Positions 47,970 through 57,900 of a stretch of 64,000 nt of DNA are shown one piece after another. The position numbers were made by a program, and so were the translations under genes. Under the pieces are notes generated by a model. The model worked only from the letters and a program-made list of their open reading frames with translations, did not search any database and was not told the DNA's origin. The stretch's first letter is position 1. Every line of letters begins with the position of its first letter. The DNA is from Kitagawia praeruptora (lineage: Eukaryota; Streptophyta; Magnoliopsida; Apiales; Apiaceae). Where the stretch lies: NCBI GenBank assembly GCA_037693485.1, contig CM075351.1, positions 74,302,001 through 74,366,000 of the forward strand. Reading direction: 5' to 3'.

Positions 47970-48406
47970 GAACTCAGGGTGTTACCTTAGGTATTGTTAT
48001 ATGTTACCATAGACTAAAAGCTGCTGCACAGTTTATGGGCCCCACATGCGGGCCCCACCAAAACGGACCCTGCATGTGGACCCCACCAAAGTGGACCCCC
48101 ATGTGGGGCCCACATGTGGGACCCACATAATTAATTAATAATTTTGCAAAATTAGAACATCTGAGGTAACATAGATTTGGTGTTGCTATAGAATTGCTTA
48201 GTGTGTTACCTTATAGGTCTAAGGTAACGAATTTGCCTATGTTAGCTTATGTGTGTCGAGATGTTACCTTAGACCCTAAAGGTTACATAGAACAAAACTA
48301 TTCCAGCTAAGGTGTTACCTTAGGCTTTTTTTGGCCTTTGGTAACGTTTTTTAGGGTCTAAGGTAACACAGTCGTGGTGTTACCGTAGGCTATTTATGGC
48401 GTAGTG
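47970..48406. repeat. Right subterminal repeats of CACTA E3
   Basis: GGTGTTACC, GTTACCTTAG and GGTAACA motifs recur as on the left side. A GC-rich patch (48037-48127) repeats GGGCCCCAC, GGACCCCACC and TGGGGCCCACATG. A similar TGGGGCCCACAT patch occurs in the neighbouring element at 49252-49290, linking the two. Confidence 0.75.
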
Positions 48407-49535
48407 TCATTAACCATCTTGTTAATTAACAATATATAACACAAATATTCTCTTCAAGATTGTTGGGAAATTTTACACTAAATTAACGAAACAAACACAA
48501 AGGTCGAAACAATAGAATAATCAGAGACCGTAAATAACAAGAAAAGTAAGAACACTTATCTCTCACAGTAGCTTTAGCAAGGACAACAAGAAAGAAGAAC
48601 TATAGCTGAGTCGCCAAGCCCTACGAGAAGACTTGACTGTTCTTGAAGAGACTATTGCCCCACTTACGTGTGTTGGGTTGCTGCAATATCACTTCCATGA
48701 TAAAACAGCACCGATCAATCCGTTCACAGATACGGTAATGATCAACAGCGACCCGCACCTCAATTCGCCAAAGAACTATGTATATATCTATATGTATAAT
48801 TGAGAGAGAGAGTAGTGAAGAAGAAGAAGAGAACTAGGGTTTCTCACTTATCTTATCGTAAGCGTGTGTATCAGTAACGTTATCTTTTGTATGTATCATA
48901 TATCAAAATAAAAAAACCTTACTCATACAACATTAAAAGGAAAAATATTAATATTAATTATGATTTAATCCATTAATAGCTTCATATTTAGAGGCCCATC
49001 AAAATTTAACCTCTAGCCCAAAACTGTGTTACCATAGACCCCATTTTGAAGTTACCATAGGCCAAAATAGGGCTATGATAACACCTCAGCTGTGTTAGGT
49101 TCTCAGCAGTAACTACAGGTATCTAAGGTAACATCAAAACACAGCCTAAGGTAACATAGCAAATGTGGTTACCAAAAACCTCTATAGCAACACCTTAAAC
49201 ACTCTATAGCAACATAGTTTGTGTGTTACAATAGGGGGTATAATTTTGCACATGGACAATTGTGGGGCCCACATCGAGGTGGGGTCCACAATCTATTGTA
49301 ACACCCTCTTTTACCAATTGTAACACATTGAGTGTTACATAATTAAAATCATTTATAACTAATTTTAATAACAAAAAAAATATAACATTTAAATATTCAA
49401 AAACCAAATTAATTACATTTCAATAACATCATCCAACATCATTTCAATAACATCATCTTGTACAAAACGAACCAAATCATCCAAAAATATCTACCAACAC
49501 TAGCATGAGATTATATGAAAATATAAATTCCTGCC

Positions 49536-49878
49536 TCATTCACATACATCTGATAAACTCAAAAAAATAACCATAAAATATGGGATGTTATAGTTATATT
49601 TTAAATCAGTCCTCTTTTCCCATATCATGGGAGAAGGCTTCTGCCTTTTGTTAAATTTATCTTCAGCAACACCTCTTCCAAGTGCTTCATGTTCCATTTT
49701 GTGTTCCATCGAGGTTTTAGACGGTGTAAAATCACCTCTAGATGTGTGTTTTCTTGACATTAGAACGGGAATCAGGTATATGGGAGTCAAAGTTTTGCTT
49801 CGTACTCTTAGTTTGTTAGGCACCTGCATAGAGCTTGGCCGATCAGGACATGGAGTTATTATTATTGGCGCTTCCTGC
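49536..49878 (-). CDS. Unidentified exon-like ORF in CACTA E4
   Basis: From an AG acceptor (GTAACATGCAG) the minus strand is open through EAPIIITPCPDRPSSMQ, SKTLTPIYLIPVLMSRKHTS and ALGRGVAEDKFNKRQKPSPM to a stop at 49536. The composition is basic and polar and does not look random, but I do not recognise the family. Given its neighbours it may be another captured exon or a leftover of the transposon's own TNPA-type gene. Confidence 0.35.
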
Positions 49879-49992
49879 ATGTTACCAATCAGTTGAAGAA
49901 TAAGCAAGCTATCTACCAAAATCTCATAAAAACAAGCAACACAAAAATATACCAAGCCTTAAAACATCTCTTTTGCTTCAACTATATACTAA

Positions 49993-50794
49993 TTAAATAA
50001 CCAAAACCAACAACAGGACGACCATTGCCAACCATTTAAAGATCCCTCCTGGCATTGCAGAAGCTGCAAATATAGGAATGCATAAATTAAGCCTCTTACA
50101 ATCGAATCAAACGTCTACTGAAATGGAAACATCTCCATAATCTATACTTACGGATATGTATACATATAATCTGTGTTTGCCTAACTAGATAAAGATTACA
50201 TTAATTTTGTTTGTCGCTGATGCTAAGATAAAGAGTGAAAAGTGAAAACAGAACAAGATTGACATTGCATTTATGATATGCTGCACCTTGATTAGAACTT
50301 TTATCAGACAAAGTTGGGGGTGGAGAAGATGACGGTGGTTTCAACATTGAAATCCCAAGATCTGAACAGTCCGTTCCAAGTGCACCTTATAAAACATATA
50401 ATTCAGTTTATAATTATCAAAATCACACTGAACAAGAATGTTCTCGTAAAATGTCGATTATATCTGGTTTCTTACAATCTCTCAAGCATGGCAAAGAAGT
50501 GGTATTGAGCAGATTATAGTAATTTTCTTCACATTGGCACGTGCATGTGAATTGGGATTTCTTGTTACATTTGCCTCCTCCACAGTCGGCCCAACTACAA
50601 GCTACAACATAGCAGAATCACGGATTGAAAATGCTTAATTAAAGTATAGGAATCAGGAAATGGACAGAAGAAATTAATCACAGATCAAAGAGGTTTATTA
50701 CGATCAAACACTGATGTATTTATTGGTTTGTCTTTATCTCCAACAGGGGCGGAAGCAGTGGCTTTTGTGTTTGTGCATGAATAGTCCAAGCTAC
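49993..50794 (-). CDS. Four captured exons of a small cysteine-rich, EGF-like protein gene
   Basis: Exons on the minus strand: 50702-50794, 50476-50601, 50287-50385 and 49993-50063. Each is bounded by AG/GT (for example TATCAG, T|GTAAGA, TTGTAG, TTTGCAG). All three introns interrupt codons in the same phase, and the join gives 128 open codons to a TAA at 49993-49995. Visible parts are DPCSWADCGGGKC, FTCTCQCEENYYNLL, LPCLRDC, GTDCSDLGIS, a Pro/Ser linker and a hydrophobic tail (FKWLAMVVLLLVLVI). This resembles a secreted or membrane-anchored plant EGF-like protein with a C-terminal helix. The 5' exons with a signal peptide are not found. Fragment or expressed chimera is undecided. Confidence 0.75.
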
Positions 50795-51159
50795 CTGATA
50801 ATCAATAGTACTATCAGCATCAAAATAACAGCAAAATCAATTTGTAATGAAGAATTTACACACACATTGAAACTTAATCAGTTCTTGGCTACAACAGTAC
50901 AAGAATTGGACTCTGGAAAATGATTGTATTATAAATTTATAACTCTAACTTGTGCTATATAATCATTCTATTAAAAAAATTCCAAGAGGATTAAAATACC
51001 TAAATAATCACCTGACGTTCTTCTAATTATCTTGTCGCAGGACATAAGTAGACCTAGGAAGGTATAAATAAGGTTTTTTAACACTTGCTGACTACCTCTA
51101 ATGACAATACATGTAATACCTCAGCTGAGTAATTTATTACATTTTAATCTCTGTTTCAG

Positions 51160-51315
51160 CATTGTTGGAGCGATTATCATAGTTATTGGCCTATACTGGT
51201 TCTGTGGGGTAAGAGCAAGGATCAGAGTACATCAGAGCCTGACAGCGAGTTGCTGCCTATCGATCAAGTAATGGCTAACATGAATATTGATGCAAAATTT
51301 CTGGTAAAAATTTGA
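51160..51315 (+). pseudogene. Captured last exon of a WAT1/UMAMIT-type transporter
   Basis: After a TTTCAG acceptor (51154-51159) the plus strand reads IVGAIIIVIGLY and, with one base missing near 51200, VLWGKSKDQSTSEPDSELLP to a stop at 51313-51315. GLY..VLWGK is the hallmark at the end of the last transmembrane helix of plant EamA/WAT1 (nodulin-21-like) transporters, followed by the usual polar tail. These move amino acids or auxin across membranes. Only the final exon is present and it is frameshifted. Confidence 0.75.
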
Positions 51316-51924
51316 AACATGGTTACTACACCTGTAAAGAGTGCTCAAAAACTTCTGAGGAGTTTCTCACATTGTTTGTTGACCGGGACAAAGTCAGCAA
51401 CCATGTAGTACATATATCATGAGATTTCTGTTGCCATATGTATAGCATAAATATAATCTAAAAATGCAATAATGTTACTACTGTAAAATCCTGGATAACT
51501 ATTAACCCAACATAGAAAAGTACATGCAATGCAAAGTTTACATGTCCAGAGAATGTTCATACCCAGAATCATCAACTAGAAATAAGTTACTACTAGCCTA
51601 AAACCTAATATACCTGATAAGTCATAACCAAGAAACCCTTTCATCATGTTATATCACAATCATTAAAAAAGGAGGAACAATACAACAAGGACATAACAAG
51701 AGGGTCACCAGAAAGATGTTGTGAAATACGCAGATGCCTAAATAAAAAGTCTTACAGCCTTGCAACTTGTAAATTATCTTACGAAGAAGATGAACCAACT
51801 ATGGACATTACCCTGTTCAGAAATGATTTGATCCCAATCAATGTTGCAACTTTCATCATTATAAATATTCAAGGATTTGAAAAAAATTACAGAAAATTCC
51901 TAATGCAGAACTGTGATGAAATTG

Positions 51925-52016
51925 TCATGAATTTGCTACATGGATAGACTTTTTCTGGAGACTCCTATACAGTTCTTCTAAAGCTTGAATACCGCTAGTG
52001 TCTATGTCCGTAACAG
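51925..52016 (-). pseudogene. Captured STAS-domain exon of a sulfate transporter
   Basis: On the minus strand a TATTGCAG acceptor is followed by VTDIDTSGIQALEELYRSLQ and KKSIHVANS, then TGA. V[ST]DIDTSGI.ALE.L..SL is the core of the C-terminal STAS domain of plant SULTR transporters, a regulatory domain facing the cytosol. Only this exon is present. The expected continuation (LVLANPG) is altered and stopped. Confidence 0.78.
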
Positions 52017-53890
52017 CTGCAATAGAAGAAAAGAAAAATGAATCATATAATGTGGTATAATTGCTAACTATAACTAACCAATCTAACACAACGAAAAGGC
52101 TCAACAATGTGTTCTTCTAAAGCCAAACACAACGAGCATCAAACACACAAAAAAACAAGCCTCAACAGATCAGTGATAACCGAAAAGGCTGTTCAGTAGT
52201 AGTAATTGTATAATGTGGTATAATTGCTAACTATAACTAACCAATCTAACACATAATCAAACAGTTGGTGTGCAATAAGCTAAAACATACACGAATTTCA
52301 CAGAGAGACATAGACATGGGGAGAGAGATACAACCAAAACCAAACACAAAAGAAATTTGAATCTTAATTGGAATACAAAACCAAAACCAAAACCCAAACA
52401 TACAAAACCTTAAATTGAAAGCCCTAAATTGAAATTGAAATCAAAATGAGTTAGAGACTGAATACCTAAATGAAAGTCCTAGAATGAAAGCCTCAGATTT
52501 AATCACCTGCAAAATCGAAAAAAATGTCGAAAGTAGAAAATCAAATGCAAGGAAATCAAACAATCAGATCTTGTACATGTAATCCTAGCCGAGAGTATTT
52601 GGTTTGATATTGTTCACTGAGAGTATAGTGTTTATCGAGGGAGAGAGAGAGAGAGAGAGATAAATGAGAGTAGAGAAAATGAGGCGAGGGTTTGTTCTTG
52701 GGGAAAGTAAGAGTGTTTTGGGGGGAAGTTGGGGGAGGATTATTTGATAAAGGGGGGAAAAATAAGCTGTCCAAATTTTTCATCTCGCGCTTGTGTCCAA
52801 ATTGATAAATTAAAATTTCCTTTTTATTTTTTTTAAATATTATAAATTTATTTTAATTTATTGATATTAAAATATAATTGTTAAATCTATTATTTTCATT
52901 ATTTTGTAATAATTCAAAATTTACACAAAATTTGTTTTCTTTATTAAATTTTTAATGAATTTAGTTAAAATTTAATATTTTCATTGTTTTCTTGATATGA
53001 ATTTTTTGGATATTACTTTATTTTAAAACATTTTTATTTGAAATTTATAAACAAAATTTAGTATTTATGAAAAATCAATAATTTAATTATTTGATGGAAT
53101 ATTACGTTTTAAAATGATTATTTCAATGATTTTGTTAGAATTAATTAATTTTAAAGTCAAATAATTATTAAATCATTAATTTTAAATTAAATAAAAATTT
53201 TATTAATGAATACTCTATGGTAACACACCTCATGGTGTTAGCCACTGTAACACCTTTTATAACTAAAGTAACATACTTTTGTACCCATGGTAACACCACA
53301 ATCAAAATGTTGTGATAGGTCAAAATTTTCATAGCTATGGTAACACCCATAGTGGTAACACCCATGCCAAAAGGTTGCTATAGGCCATCTATGGCGTAGC
53401 GCCCATTCAAATTTTGACTCATTCCAACTATTAAAATAAATCAATAATCAATTTTAAAAAACAGATTGCACATCATGGGCATGAAAACTTCTTCATGGGC
53501 ATGAAACGTTTCTGACCAATCAAGTGTACATTCATGGGCATAAAAACTTTCTCATGGGCATGAAACGTTTCCGACTATCCCATCTCTTTTGATGCCTCTT
53601 CATGGTCATGAAATATGTATCATGGCCATGATTTTCATCTGCAACCTGATTCTTCCTCTTAATACCAAATCAATGTGGGTTCAAGTTTTTCAACTAAAAC
53701 AACCCACATTACCCATTTTAAATATCCTTCTTTCAGCTCAATTTATCTATGGATTTCACTAAGAAAATGTCTTAGATCCAAACATGAAAGTTTAAGTCCT
53801 CATTACAAGGAACAACTTCCAATAGTTAGTTTCTGGAAATTCCATCAAGAACATATTTAAAATATGCCTCAAACTTTCCATTTTCTAACA

Positions 53891-54374
53891 AAATGTTATT
53901 CGATCCTTACTCGAGGGTAATAGGTTTCTATTCTATGTTTGCTTTTCAGTCTGTGTATTTTATCTTTTGCCTACAAATTTGAGTCACCCAGATTAGATAT
54001 TTTGAAAACTAGTTACATGGTTGTTGTGGAGCATAACCTTAGCATCATGTATTATTTATTGAATTTATTGAATTGCATTTGTTGCTTATACGGAGAACCT
54101 GTTGGATACAGTGTTGTTACTTTTCAATTTCTGTCACAAAATGAATTTTGAATTCTTGGCTGATTTTGTACCTACCTTGTATTATACACATTCAAGAGAA
54201 ATCTCTTTCTCTTAAGGTGAAATGTAAATAAAATTGTAGATGCCTGCTACCGGTTGTTTGGAATAATTATTTACTGATGTTCCTTGATCCTCCAGGTTAC
54301 AAAGACTCCGCAAGAAAAGTGCCAAATGCAGATTCATAGGCAATTTTCAAATATCCAATCTTTGGAATGAGAGG
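53891..54374. other. Spacer between copia C2 and the Sirevirus
   Basis: About 480 bp not assigned to an element. At 54296-54340 a TCCTCCAG acceptor-like site is followed by a 14-codon open stretch ending in TAG and then 3'UTR-like sequence, which could be the last exon of a resident gene. There is too little to name it. Confidence 0.35.
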
Positions 54375-54876
54375 TGTTGCCCAGTAACTAACAATTATAG
54401 AAGGGGGGTTGAATACAATTGTATAAGATTTTTGACTTAAACAGAAATAACACAAGTATGAATCAATAACATCTTTATTAATTCTGATATAAAACTGTCA
54501 CAAACTCTCTTAAGAAATCCCTATGTTCTTAAGAGCTGCTAGGTTACAAGATAACTCGTGTATGCGATTACAATTATGTAAAACCTAAATTGTGTTTATA
54601 TAACATACACAGCTACACTATCAATCACAAGATATTCTAAATCAATTACATATTACTCTGAATGCATATCTTGTATGATAGCTGTCTTCCTACAAATTAG
54701 CAACCGACATATCAATCTTCCTTGATCTCTGGTCTGAAGAGAATCTTCACGAAATCCTGACCAGCTTCTAATCCTGATGATACCTTCATACTGACGTTGT
54801 ATTACTGATGACGTCAATATCAGTATCTGATCAGTAACAATCCAGATCCTGATATCACTTGAATCAATATCTAACA
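54375..54876 (-). repeat. 3' LTR of the Sirevirus
   Basis: The minus strand reads polypurine TTGGGGGAGAT, then the LTR start TGTTAGATATTG (54876), and ends near GTTACTGGGCAACA (54375). CCCCCCTTCTATAATTG lies close to the end. The 502-bp length is inferred from TG/CA and polypurine rules, because the 5' LTR is outside the window. Confidence 0.75.
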
Positions 54877-54953
54877 ATCTCCCCCAATTTGTACTTAATG
54901 AAATAAAGCACAAATTCTTTGATTCAATGATGTCAAAAACTCAAAACAAAATT

Positions 54954-57900
54954 CTACAAGTAATCTTTAGGCTTAGTCTCAGAAATTCTCACAAAGAAAT
55001 TATTTATCTGCAAGAAACTTGATAGTAACTCCTCTTCCTTTTCTCCCAGAATCTGAATCAGTCTTTTCTTCAGACTCCTGAGTTCTTCATTGTTCTTGTC
55101 AATCTGATAGATACCAGCCCTGAGATTTTGAATTGAGCTTCTTGGTAAATTCAACTCTCCTAACAATAAATATGCAAGATCTCTTCCACCAGGATTCAAA
55201 GACAACTGTTCTTGCATCAGAATTACTTCTTTAACAGCTGAACCCCTTTGTATTTCTACTTCTTGACCTTCTGTATTCATATACATGGGAGTATAATTAC
55301 CATCATACCTTGATCCTCCATCTAGATATCTGAATCTGATTGTACTTAAGATCATATTACACCAGTTTTGATAAACACTGGCTTCTGTATCAGGAATTAC
55401 TCTGTTTTCAAGTAGATAAAGAACATATTTCAGTTCTTTTGTTGTCTTGCATAACACATCATGAATAAACAACTTCTTAACATTCTTGTCCTTCATGAAG
55501 TACAACATCTTTTTGACTTTCTTAGATTCCACAATGCAAGCAACAATTGCAACAGATTCAAGTTCCCAAAGATCATCAATAGTCAGTTCATCACCAAATT
55601 TCTTAACAAGAAAATGTTGATCTGTATGAGCTGTAAATTCTAATTCAGCATCCCTAAAACCAATACCGCCTCTAGTGTAAGGTACCAACCCTGTCAGTTT
55701 AGATTGCATCCTGATCCATTTTGGTGAAGATTTGTCAGATTCAGAAACTTTAGCTTTCTGAAGACCAGGTGTCATTGGAGGTGGTAAAAATATTCCAGCT
55801 GATTTGAAAATCCTTGGTCCAGTATATTTCATATCATCAACATGTTCCCATTTTCTTCCTTTCTTCTTATGCTTTGGTTCACTGGGAATTTCCTCCTCAA
55901 AAAATTTCTTGGAATCATACCATAAATCTTTATCAGATTCAAAGATTCTTTTCAAGTACTCAATTCTTGCATCCTCAGTAATGTCATTATTAGTTTTCTT
56001 GAGTTTTCTTTCTTCTTCAAATTCCCTGAACCTTCTTTGATTAATCTCATCTGCCTGAGACTCTTCAGAAACACTTTCCTGTGCTTTCACAAAAGACTTT
56101 TTCTTCCTAATTCTCAGCAAACTTTCTTCTTCAACTTCTGTATTGATAGTTTCATCAGGATCATTAAATTTGTTGTCTGGAACAAATTCAAGACGAAGTG
56201 GAGTTTTCTTCTTTCTATCATCAGAAATTTCTTCAATTCTGATTCCACTTGATCTTGTCTGCCTTGTACTTGCTTGTACGGGTTTCCTTCCTCTACCTCT
56301 GTTTCTACCTCCTCTGCCTCTTCCTCTACTTGCAGTAGGAGCTTCCTTCTGTCGTTCAATTTCTTCAAGAATCTTCTTCTGTTCTTCTAAAAACTCTTGA
56401 GTACTCATGTCAGCATTTTCTTTAGAAACTAAGGCTAAAGCCTCCCTTGCATGATGTTGTTGAACTTTAACATCATTGTGATAAACAATTTCACTCACAC
56501 CTGTCTTAGAAGTTATCTTCTTGAAGAGATGTGGAGCATCTTTTATATCAGTAATAACCAAATCTTCACCTTCTTCAGGAATTGTCGAAAGTGACTGATT
56601 TAGACCAGGCGCTTGAAATTGTTATTCTGTCATGACTTGAGATTGTATCAACGTTCTCACGGTTCTCTTGCCAGATCCAGAACCATGAGTTGACTGCTTG
56701 GTTTGAGTATGAGATGTACTTTTGTTTACCACCAAAGCAGCATCATAGGTTTCTGCTTCATCTAACTGACCACCACCACCATCATTTCCAGAAGTATCAT
56801 CATCCTTTCTAATAACTGGATTAGGTGTGCATTTTGTTTTGCTGACTACCTTCTCCCCCTTTTTGACATCAGAACCCTCCTCAATAAAGAAAGATAAAAT
56901 AAGCTTGAGAGTTTCATCAATAGTGTCAACTTTAGAAGACAAAGTATCAACTTTACTTTCCACAATATTCATCATGGTAGTGAAAGAAGTGCTTAAACGA
57001 TCAAGCTGGCAAGTAGTAGAAATCTCAGCATAATCCTTGAGAAACCGAGTATGAAACTTTTCATTGTCAGACTTAATAGTCCGTACTTCATCTTTCAATC
57101 CTTTTGCCAAAAGAGTATTAGTTTTGATAAGAGCCTTAAGCTCAGGAGTAGACATCCTAGTGGCAATATGACTGGAATGAAAAAGAGCATTATTGAAGTT
57201 CATCTCAGCATCTGGCTGATTCCATTCAGTATCCCATTCATATCCCCTCATGGTTCGAGTATGTTCAGGAAGTTTAGAACTGTACTCCCCTCTGAACTCT
57301 TCTTGAGTAACAGACTGCACAGAAGATCCATGAGCAGATCCTAGACTTACTTTTAGAGCTGAGCTATCATCAGCCTTAGGAAGTTTAACATCCACATTAT
57401 CTTCAGGATTCATAACTCCTTTCAATTTCAAAGCAACAGTAGATGGAACTGTTGGTTCCTGAAGACCTGCAATGGGAATAGAAACATTTCCTAGATCTCT
57501 CTTTTCTTTTAAAGTGATCTCATCACTTCTCACAATGTGACCTAAGTTACTTTCAATAGTAACTACTACCTCTCCAGAAGTTTGTAACTTCTCACTCTTT
57601 TCTACCTCACCTTTTTCCAGTTTAGGAGACTGCCTCTCTTTACTCTTCTTTTTCTCTAATTGTTTACTCTCAGTCTCACTAGAAAGGTTCTGGCTCAACA
57701 AATTCAAAGAAATAAGAGGTGGCTGAGGAGAGTGGACTGAAGTCATACAAATAGAGGTGTCCCTTGTATCAGGTCTATCTGTAATCATACTATCAGTATT
57801 AAGAGAAGTAGAGATAGAAGTGTTACCTGATGAAGTAGTGAAAGATTCCATTGGCCTTGCAGAAATTGGCTCGATAAGCAGTAAAATATTTAGATCAGTA

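Larger units (their letters stand above)
38909..48406 (+). mobile_element. Two-gene CACTA transposon (E3)
   Basis: The ends are CACTATGCCATAGATGGC on the left and, reversed, CACTACGCCATAAATAGCC on the right, inverted repeats matching at 15 of the first 18 bases. TCA stands on each side (38906-38908 and 48407-48409), the 3-bp duplication expected of CACTA elements. Both subterminal regions are full of GGTGTTACC/GGTAACACC motifs. It holds the two classical CACTA genes in order, a TNP2-type transposase and a TNPA-like DNA-binding gene. It is 9,498 bp long and lies near the gag start of copia C2. It looks nearly autonomous apart from lesions in the transposase. Confidence 0.94.
49020..53401. mobile_element. 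CACTA element carrying several host gene fragments (E4)
   Basis: The right end, reversed, is CGCTACGCCATAGATGGCC, close to the E3 terminus with one change in CACTA. GTTACCATAG and GGTAACACC motifs crowd both ends. The left side begins AAAACTGTGTTACC directly after CCC, so the first approximately 20 bp of terminus are missing or altered although the 3-bp CCC duplication is kept. No transposase is present. The interior holds four exons of a cysteine-rich protein gene (-), a WAT1/UMAMIT exon (+), a sulfate-transporter STAS exon (-) and an unidentified ORF (-), plus GA-rich DNA near 52635-52662. Confidence 0.82.
34229..53890 (-). mobile_element. Ty1/copia retrotransposon C2 split by two CACTA elements
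   Basis: On the minus strand the order is 5' LTR (53890 to 48461, containing a CACTA element), leader, gag start at 48417, CACTA element 38909-48406, rest of gag, protease, integrase, RT, RNase H, polypurine tract (34272-34285) and a 43-bp stub of the 3' LTR. Without the two inserts the element would be about 5.8 kb as it now stands. The pol lesions, nesting and truncated 3' LTR show an old copy. Confidence 0.88.
48461..53890 (-). repeat. 5' LTR of copia C2, interrupted by CACTA E4
   Basis: On the minus strand it starts TGTTAGAAAATGG (53890) and ends TTTCCCAACA (48461). Removing 49020-53401 leaves about 1,050 bp. GGG (CCC on the plus strand, 49017-49019 and 53402-53404) flanks the insert. 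The gag ATG is at 48415-48417, only about 45 bp after the LTR. No methionine-tRNA primer site is seen, so this family probably uses another primer. Confidence 0.8.
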
